Shown here in pieces: positions 1 through 4,617 of a DNA stretch of 7,075 bases. The position numbers and the translations under genes were made by a program. The notes beneath the pieces were generated by a model. The model ran no database searches. It had not been told where the DNA came from and saw nothing but the letters and a program-made list of their open reading frames with translations. Location: assembly GCA_016841125.1 (NCBI GenBank), contig JAENZU010000175.1, forward strand, positions 1 to 7,075, given 5' to 3'. The DNA comes from Melioribacter sp. GTDB taxonomy: Bacteria; Bacteroidota; Ignavibacteria; Ignavibacteriales; Melioribacteraceae. Every line of letters begins with the position of its first letter. Position 1 is the stretch's first letter.

Positions 1-1350
1 ATATTTTATTAAACGTCTTTCCGAATTATCCTGCCGCAGCAGAAGTCTATGTTCGGCGCGGGAAGTAAACATCCTGTAAGGCTCGTCTGTAGATTTTCCA
101 ACGAGATCATCAACTAAAACTCCAATGTATGCTTCGCTTCTTTTTAGAATGAAGTCCGGTTTGCCCTGAATTTTTAACGCGGCATTTATTCCGGCGAGCA
201 AACCTTGTCCTGCGGCTTCTTCATAACCGGAAGTCCCGTTAATTTGTCCTGCAAAGTATAATCCTTCAACAAGTTTGGTTTCCAGAGTAAGATCAACCTG
301 AAAAGGTGGAAAATAATCATATTCAACCGCATAGCCGGGACGAGCCATTTCAACATTCTCCAACCCTTTGATTAACTTGATTGCCTCAAGCTGAATGTCT
401 GCCGGAAGCGAAGTTGAAAAACCATTTAGATAAACAAGCGGATCATTCAAACCTTCGGGCTCAATAAATAATTGATGCTTCGGTTTGTCGGAAAACCTAA
501 CAATCTTATCTTCTATGGAAGGACAATATCGCGGTCCCGCTCCTTGAATTACCCCTCTAAAGAGAGGTGAATTGCCAAATCCTTTTTCTAAAACTTTGTG
601 AACATTTTCATCCGTATAGGTTAAATGGCAGCTCAACTGAGGAAGAAACGGAAATTTGGATCTGTCGGTGAACATCGAAAATGGTTCGGGGTTTTCATCT
701 CCCGGCTGTTCCTGCAAAACGCTAAAATCGATTGACGCTGCAACAAGTCGAGGCGGCGTTCCTGTTTTTAATCTGCTTGAAACAAATCCCATTTTGTTAA
801 AGGATTCGGTCAATCCAGTTGAAGGCTGTTCGCCGAACCGTCCTCCTTTTACAGAGTTCATTCCTGTGTGCATCAATCCGTTCATAAAAGTGCCCGAACA
901 TACAACAAGGGCTTTACATTTAATTTCAATTCCATTTCCGGTTTTTACGCCGGTGATTTTTTTGTTTTCTTCGTAAGCTTCAACAATAGTGTCTTCAAGT
1001 ATCTCTAAATTTTGTGTAGCTTCAACAACTCGAACAGCTTCCTCTGAATATAATTTTCTATCGGACTGACATCTTCCCGCCCAAACTGCAGGACCTTTGG
1101 ATTTATTTAAAATCCTAAATTGAATGCCGGTTTTATCTGCAATCTGTCCCATCACGCCGCCGAGGGAATCAATTTCGTGCACAAGATGTCCTTTTGCACT
1201 TCCGCCGATTGCCGGATTACACGACATTCTCCCGATAGCATTTTTCTCCATCGTTACAAGCGCTGTTGAACAGCCCATTTTAGCAGCGGCAATGGCAGCT
1301 TCAACACCGGCATGTCCCCCGCCTAAAACTATTACATCGTAATATTTCAT
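1..1350 (-). CDS. mnmG: tRNA uridine-34 5-carboxymethylaminomethyl modification enzyme MnmG (GidA), N-terminal 450 residues, cut by window edge
   Basis: This is the FAD-dependent partner of MnmE. Together they add an aminomethyl or carboxymethylaminomethyl group to C5 of the wobble uridine in certain tRNAs, in the cytoplasm. The N-terminus is a classic Rossmann FAD site, GGGHAG at residues 10-15. The two conserved family cysteines are present: C44 in SCNPAIGG and C276 in RYCPSIED. Other family blocks are GIQFRILN (75-82), RLKTGTPPR (193-201), FAGQINGTSGYEEAAGQG (366-383) and EPYRMFTSRAEHRL (423-436). The family is about 620-630 residues long, so the C-terminal MnmE- and tRNA-binding helical domain lies off the left edge. 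The ATG at 1348-1350 fits the family start (MKYYDVIVLGGG). Only a weak AGAAAG precedes it as a ribosome site. The gene follows mnmE on the same strand after a 144-base spacer holding two parS sites. The frame is intact. Confidence 0.97.
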   Translation of the reverse strand, partial: MKYYDVIVLGGGHAGVEAAIAAAKMGCSTALVTMEKNAIGRMSCNPAIGGSAKGHLVHEIDSLGGVMGQIADKTGIQFRILNKSKGPAVWAGRCQSDRKLYSEEAVRVVEATQNLEILEDTIVEAYEENKKITGVKTGNGIEIKCKALVVCSGTFMNGLMHTGMNSVKGGRFGEQPSTGLTESFNKMGFVSSRLKTGTPPRLVAASIDFSVLQEQPGDENPEPFSMFTDRSKFPFLPQLSCHLTYTDENVHKVLEKGFGNSPLFRGVIQGAGPRYCPSIEDKIVRFSDKPKHQLFIEPEGLNDPLVYLNGFSTSLPADIQLEAIKLIKGLENVEMARPGYAVEYDYFPPFQVDLTLETKLVEGLYFAGQINGTSGYEEAAGQGLLAGINAALKIQGKPDFILKRSEAYIGVLVDDLVGKSTDEPYRMFTSRAEHRLLLRQDNSERRLIKY

Positions 1351-1362
1351 AATTTATCTTTC

Positions 1363-1378
1363 TGTTTCACGTGAAACG
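1363..1378. other. parS: parS-like ParB-binding site 1 (chromosomal centromere)
   Basis: The 16 bases TGTTTCACGTGAAACG match the widely conserved bacterial parS consensus TGTTNCACGTGAAACA at every fixed base except the last. The core GTTTCACGTGAAAC (1364-1377) is a perfect 14-base palindrome. The site ends 13 bases upstream of the mnmG start codon. parS is the nucleation site for the CTP-dependent clamp protein ParB in origin segregation. That this site is functional is inferred from sequence and from its place beside mnmG/mnmE, a common location. Confidence 0.85.
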
Positions 1379-1381
1379 TCC

Positions 1382-1473
1382 CCCGCTTCGCGGGAATTTT
1401 GAATGTTGAATTCTCAATTTTGAATTTAATTAAAAATTCATAATTCAAAATTTACAATTCCGCCGATAGGCGG
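1382..1473. repeat. Symmetric block of inverted repeats between the two parS sites
   Basis: Three nested structures fill the space between the parS sites. A GC hairpin at 1382-1394 pairs CCCGC with GCGGG around TTC. A second GC hairpin at 1460-1473 pairs CCGCC with GGCGG around GATA. Between them, an AT-rich inverted repeat pairs 1408-1426 with 1442-1460 at 17 of 19 positions, leaving a 15-base centre. The block is made largely of the words GAATT and AATTTTGAATT in both orientations. Neither GC hairpin is followed by a T-run in the mnmE-to-mnmG direction, so a Rho-independent terminator is not supported. It may be an extragenic palindromic repeat element or DNA structure tied to the centromere. 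Which of these is unknown. Confidence 0.7.
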
Positions 1474-1475
1474 CA

Positions 1476-1491
1476 AGTTTCACGTGGAACA
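1476..1491. other. parS: parS-like ParB-binding site 2
   Basis: Read on the minus strand this is TGTTCCACGTGAAACT, which matches the parS consensus TGTTNCACGTGAAACA at all fixed positions but the last. The variable fifth base is C here and T in the first site. The site lies just past the mnmE stop codon, three bases beyond it, and its centre is 113 bases from the centre of the other copy. Two independent near-perfect 16-mers in one 144-base spacer are very unlikely by chance, which strengthens both calls. Confidence 0.85.
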
Positions 1492-1494
1492 TTT

Positions 1495-2862
1495 TTACTT
1501 TCCAATGCAAAATTTTGCGAAAATATTATTTAATATGTCTTCCGTGGTGACTTTTCCGATTATTTCTCCTAACGAAGACTCCGCATTCCTTAAATCCACT
1601 GCAATAAATTCCCCGCTCATGTTATCGGCAATAGATTCTTTTGCGTTTTGAAGATGCGACTTTGCCTTTTTTAATGCATCGAAGTGGCGCAGATTTGTTA
1701 CAATTGCTGACCGCTCAGAGTAACTTTCCGATCCGATCGCCTTTTTTTTCATTACTGCGAAAAGCTTTTCAATTCCTTCGCCGGTTTTAGCGGAGATGTT
1801 TACTTCTGAATTAAATTTTGGAACTGATTCCAAATCACATTTATTGGCGGCGACTATTATTCGGTCTTCTCCGGTCAATTTTAAAAGTTCGTTGTACAAA
1901 TTTAATGAAAACTCTTCCGTTGCGTCATTGATGAAAATTACAACGTCAGAATCTTTAACGGCATTTTGACTTCTCAAAACACCCTCTTTTTCAATAGTGT
2001 TTTCGGTTAATCTGATTCCTGCGGTATCGAACAAGCGATATAAAATTCCATCTATCGAAACTTCTTCCCGTATTACGTCACGGGTAGTTCCGGGAATTTC
2101 ACTCACTATCGCACGGGACTCTTTTAAAATAAAATTAAGCAGAGAAGATTTTCCAACATTCGGCTTGCCGACCAACGCAACATTAATTCCGTCACGGATC
2201 ACTTTACCGAATGAATACGATTTTAATAAAAGATCAATTTCTGATATAATTTCATCAAGCTTTTTGGTTACTTCAATAAGCGAAACAAATTCGAGATCCT
2301 CTTCGGCAAAATCCAATTCAAGCTCAATCAATGAAGATGAGTTTACCAAACTTTCCCGCAGCGAATCAACTTTCTTCGAAAGAATTCCATCGAGCTGATT
2401 TCTTGCTCCGCGAAGCGATGCCTCCGTTCTGGAATTTATCACATCAACAACGGCTTCAGCTTGTGCGAGGTCCAGCTTGCCATTTAAAAAAGCTCTACGT
2501 GTGAACTCTCCTGCCTCCGCAAGTCTAACATCTTTATTGAGCAGCGCACCTATAATTTTCTGAACAACAAGACTGCTGCCGTGCGATGAAATTTCAATGG
2601 AATCTTCTCCGGTGTAAGAATTCGGAGTTCTAAAAACTGAAACCAGCACATCATCAATAATTTGCCCAGATTCCGAAACAATCTTTCCATAGTGGATTGT
2701 ATGAGTCAGTGAATCAGCAATTCTAGCCGTTCCTTTAAATATAGAATCAACCGCTGAAAAACTTTTTGGTCCGCTGACTCTAATTACCGAAATTGCACCA
2801 ACTCCCCCCGGGGTTGCCAGGGCTGTTATTGTATCTTCGCTATGTTGAATTATTGAATTCAT
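1495..2862 (-). CDS. mnmE: tRNA uridine-5-carboxymethylaminomethyl modification GTPase MnmE (TrmE)
   Basis: A complete 455-residue protein, the normal family length (about 450-460). MnmE is a potassium-activated GTPase that dimerises through its G domain and works with MnmG on tRNA wobble U34, using a folate one-carbon donor. Residues 1-118 form the N-terminal folate-binding and dimerisation domain (TITALATPGGVGAISVIRVS at 11-30). Helical parts flank an inserted G domain with all motifs intact: G1 GKPNVGKS (232-239), the switch segment PGTTRD (257-262), G3 DTAG (279-282), G4 NKCD (340-343) and G5 SAK (357-359). The C-terminus is the family signature FCIGK (451-455), whose cysteine is conserved. 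The ATG at 2860-2862 is the only plausible start: no in-frame ATG, GTG or TTG lies just upstream and the family N-terminus is full. The gene is probably cotranscribed with mnmG. The ribosome-binding region is unusual and is listed separately. Confidence 0.98.
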   Translation of the reverse strand: MNSIIQHSEDTITALATPGGVGAISVIRVSGPKSFSAVDSIFKGTARIADSLTHTIHYGKIVSESGQIIDDVLVSVFRTPNSYTGEDSIEISSHGSSLVVQKIIGALLNKDVRLAEAGEFTRRAFLNGKLDLAQAEAVVDVINSRTEASLRGARNQLDGILSKKVDSLRESLVNSSSLIELELDFAEEDLEFVSLIEVTKKLDEIISEIDLLLKSYSFGKVIRDGINVALVGKPNVGKSSLLNFILKESRAIVSEIPGTTRDVIREEVSIDGILYRLFDTAGIRLTENTIEKEGVLRSQNAVKDSDVVIFINDATEEFSLNLYNELLKLTGEDRIIVAANKCDLESVPKFNSEVNISAKTGEGIEKLFAVMKKKAIGSESYSERSAIVTNLRHFDALKKAKSHLQNAKESIADNMSGEFIAVDLRNAESSLGEIIGKVTTEDILNNIFAKFCIGK

Positions 2863-2890
2863 TGCCGGACTTTGAGTCCGATTCCCTTTC
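2863..2890 (-). promoter_or_regulatory. mnmE translation start region: distant Shine-Dalgarno-like sequence plus hairpin
   Basis: On the minus strand the purine stretch GAAAGGGA sits at 2890-2883, so its last G is 21 bases from the ATG, too far for a normal Shine-Dalgarno. Between them is a perfect 6-bp hairpin at 2866-2880: CGGACT pairs with AGTCCG around a 3-base loop. Folding removes 15 bases and leaves an effective spacing of 6 bases. The structure is read directly; its role in initiation is inferred. Confidence 0.45.
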
Positions 2891-2919
2891 TGTTCAAAAA
2901 TAAAAGAAAAATAGCTTTA

Positions 2920-2948
2920 AATTTAATACAAATAAATAGGATATTCAA
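2920..2948 (-). promoter_or_regulatory. Candidate promoter for mnmE-mnmG
   Basis: On the minus strand TTGAAT (2948-2943) and TAAATT (2925-2920) are separated by 17 bases. Each matches four of six bases of the sigma-70 type boxes TTGACA and TATAAT. The spacer is so AT-rich that such matches are easy to find, so this is a weak call. Transcription would begin about 50 bases upstream of the mnmE start and include the start-proximal hairpin. Confidence 0.25.
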
Positions 2949-3020
2949 TAAGATTTTTAGGTAACTGCAAGCGGTAAAATAACTTATGGGAATCAGGCGA
3001 TTTGTGTGTTTTAGTCTTAA

Positions 3021-3044
3021 TTAAACAAGCGATTGCATGTTTAA
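3021..3044. repeat. Inverted repeat downstream of the TPR gene
   Basis: TTAAACAAGC (3021-3030) and GCATGTTTAA (3035-3044) pair at nine of ten positions around the 4-base loop GATT. The repeat begins 30 bases past the stop codon of the TPR gene in its reading direction. It could be an RNA 3' end stem or a regulator site upstream of mnmE. No T-run follows it on either strand, so a strong intrinsic terminator is not supported. The rest of 2863-3074 is AT-rich, with no gene that can be supported. Confidence 0.5.
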
Positions 3045-3074
3045 TGGTTTGATGTTAAAAATTACGAGGTCAAA

Positions 3075-4370
3075 TTAATTGGATCTAAAGTGATTTTCTT
3101 CTATCAGCCGATCAACTCTGCTCTCAGCATAGCTTACCAGCTTTTCATCTGCATCCTTTTGAACTTTGAGAAATTTTTTGAAATAAATAAGCGGGATATT
3201 TCGGTCTGCGTAAAACCGATCATAAACAGATGCTAAATGGAAAAGCAGATTTTTCTTTTCGGGATTTATCTCCAATGCCTTTTGATAAGCTATAATTGTT
3301 TCGGTATAATTTCCCTTTGTCTCTTGCAGTGAACCGATTTGCGCATAAACATCGGAAAGGTATGCGGGATAAATATTATCGAGACATTTATTAAAATATT
3401 CTAGGGAGAGATCATATTCTTCAAGCTGTTTGTATGCAACTCCAATGTAAAAACAGGTAAGCGCATTTTGAGGATCGAGTTCGTATGCGAGTTTCAAAGT
3501 AGAAATTGCCTCATTTAATTTTTGCTCCCATCCGTCGCGTTTTGTGAATACATCAGAGTTTGCGATGAAGTAATAACTCAGCCCCATCTTTTGATAAACG
3601 AGCGCATTCGGTTCGCCGAAACTAACCGCTTTCACAAAATGATTGACCGCATCAAAATATTCTTTCTGCTGAAAACGGAGTTCCCCCTTTAGTTTGTTGA
3701 GCTTTCCGTGGTGTGGATAATTTTTCAATCCTATTTCTAAATACTTCATTGAAGAATCCGGCTGTTCTTTTTTTAGAAAAAGCTGGGCGGTAACAAGGCA
3801 CGCATCGGGGTTTAATTCATTCAGCATTATTGATTTTTCGAAATTCTCAATCGCAGTGTCCACACTGTCCTGTTTCGAATAAATGATCCCAAGTTGTTCA
3901 TAAAAGAAACTGTTGGTTGAATCAATTTCCAATAAGCGGTTAAACAATTTTTCTGCAGGTTTAAATTCCCGTTGAACAACATAAAGTTTTCCCAAATTAA
4001 GCATAGCGTTGAAATTGGTGCTGTCGACACTTAAAATTTTTCTGTACAAGCCCGCAGCTTCGTAAGTCAAATCGAGTCCCGTATTAATTCTTGCCGCGGC
4101 GTTTAAGTAATCAATGTCGCCGGGCTTCATTTTAATTGCTTTGTTGAATGCCTCCAATGCGTCAACACGCTTTTGTAATGATTGATAAGCCAATCCCAGC
4201 TGAAAAAATTCAGCATCGGTCTTAGCCTCTTTGTCTTCGAGAAGGTTGACAGCTTCGAGAAATCTTCCCTTTAATAATAACAGCTGCGGAGAATTCTCCT
4301 CACTTGTTTGCGCAAATAAAAATGTATTCAAAACAAAAATGATCAACAAAAATAAGCGTCTCTTTTTCAC
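3075..4370 (-). CDS. Exported tetratricopeptide-repeat protein, function unknown
   Basis: The protein has 431 residues from a GTG start at 4368-4370. A TTG four codons upstream (4382) keeps the frame open. GTG is preferred because it gives a classic signal peptide (MKKRR, then a hydrophobic stretch at 6-19, probable cleavage after A20 in FLFA|QT), because GGGA lies six bases upstream, and because a TATAAT box lies about 25 bases upstream. The mature part is almost entirely about ten TPR units of 34 residues, roughly 53-406. The clearest are AEFFQLGLAYQSLQ, FFYEQLGIIYSKQDSVDTAI, CFYIGVAYKQLEEYDLSLEY and VYAQIGSLQETKGNYTETII; the seventh carries an insert of about a dozen residues. There is no lipobox cysteine and no catalytic domain. 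It is probably a periplasmic protein-protein scaffold. Its partner cannot be named, and its neighbours (mnmE downstream, divergent clpB) do not reveal its job. Confidence 0.88.
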   Translation of the reverse strand: MKKRRLFLLIIFVLNTFLFAQTSEENSPQLLLLKGRFLEAVNLLEDKEAKTDAEFFQLGLAYQSLQKRVDALEAFNKAIKMKPGDIDYLNAAARINTGLDLTYEAAGLYRKILSVDSTNFNAMLNLGKLYVVQREFKPAEKLFNRLLEIDSTNSFFYEQLGIIYSKQDSVDTAIENFEKSIMLNELNPDACLVTAQLFLKKEQPDSSMKYLEIGLKNYPHHGKLNKLKGELRFQQKEYFDAVNHFVKAVSFGEPNALVYQKMGLSYYFIANSDVFTKRDGWEQKLNEAISTLKLAYELDPQNALTCFYIGVAYKQLEEYDLSLEYFNKCLDNIYPAYLSDVYAQIGSLQETKGNYTETIIAYQKALEINPEKKNLLFHLASVYDRFYADRNIPLIYFKKFLKVQKDADEKLVSYAESRVDRLIEENHFRSN

Positions 4371-4400
4371 GGGAATTCCCAAATTTTTTATTTTATTATA
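4371..4400 (-). promoter_or_regulatory. Candidate -10 box and leader of the TPR gene
   Basis: A perfect TATAAT occurs on the minus strand at 4400-4395, with no convincing -35 box 16-18 bases further upstream. It would start transcription near 4388, about 18 bases before the GTG start but only a few bases before the alternative TTG, which favours GTG. The leader contains the perfect palindrome GGGAATTCCC (4371-4380) directly before the GTG, overlapping the likely ribosome site. The AT-richness of the region makes a chance TATAAT plausible. Confidence 0.3.
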
Positions 4401-4486
4401 TAGATGAATTTAATCCTGATTTGTTGCCGGAATATATAAAATAGTTCAATTATTATTATCCTGTTACATAAACTTGATTTATGTTT

Positions 4487-4495
4487 TGGTAGAAT
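4487..4495 (+). promoter_or_regulatory. Candidate extended -10 promoter of clpB
   Basis: TGGTAGAAT fits the extended -10 pattern TGnTATAAT with one mismatch in the hexamer. No good -35 box is found 16-18 bases upstream, as is usual for extended -10 promoters. It predicts a leader of about 115 bases before clpB. No CIRCE element and no clear heat-shock sigma box was seen, so the usual heat induction of clpB is not explained by a recognised site. Confidence 0.25.
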
Positions 4496-4518
4496 GGGTC
4501 AGAAACTTTTCTCTACAA

Positions 4519-4532
4519 TTTGTTGTAACAAA
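4519..4532. repeat. Short dyad in the clpB leader
   Basis: TTTGTT and AACAAA flank a 2-base centre, a perfect 6+2+6 dyad of operator-like size, just downstream of the candidate clpB promoter. It could be a repressor site, but no regulator can be named and short AT-rich dyads arise by chance. Confidence 0.3.
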
Positions 4533-4536
4533 GCTG

Positions 4537-4576
4537 ATTTGAAAGATGCAGCGAGCGTTTAAGCTCTGCATCAAAT
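4537..4576 (+). promoter_or_regulatory. Bulged hairpin in the clpB 5' leader
   Basis: In the clpB mRNA sense, GATGCA (4545-4550) pairs with TGCATC (4567-4572). After a 2-base bulge (GC), GAGC (4553-4556) pairs with GCTC (4563-4566) around the 6-base loop GTTTAA. An outer stem pairs ATTT (4537-4540) with AAAT (4573-4576) across a 4-base bulge GAAA. In total 14 pairs form, with asymmetric bulges all on the 5' side. It ends 27 bases before the ribosome site GAGG (4604-4607), so it does not itself cover it. There is no T-run, so it is not a typical terminator. A role in heat-dependent or stability control is speculative. Confidence 0.45.
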
Positions 4577-4617
4577 TTAAAGTAATAAATAGTTTATGAA
4601 TATGAGGTAAAAATAAA

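Noticed and set aside
1382..1473. Rho-independent terminator between mnmE and mnmG
   Set aside because: Both GC stems are short (5 bp) and neither is followed by a T-run in the direction of transcription.
1351..1494. Replication origin in the parS spacer
   Set aside because: The spacer is AT-rich and structured, but contains no DnaA-box cluster. The only perfect box in the window is isolated at 3712-3720.
656..2398. Plus-strand open frames antisense to mnmG and mnmE (656-976, 1124-1342, 1997-2398)
   Set aside because: They lie opposite strongly conserved coding sequence, and their translations resemble no family I recognise.
2986..3077. Tiny frames in the spacer, such as ATG at 2986 (12 residues) and ATG at 3037 (13 residues)
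   Set aside because: No ribosome-binding sequence precedes them and the length is what random AT-rich sequence gives.
4383..4617. CIRCE operator (TTAGCACTC-N9-GAGTGCTAA) or sigma-32 promoter for clpB
   Set aside because: Looked for specifically; no match to the CIRCE arms. CTTGAT at 4473 resembles a sigma-32 -35 box but has no matching -10 at the right distance.
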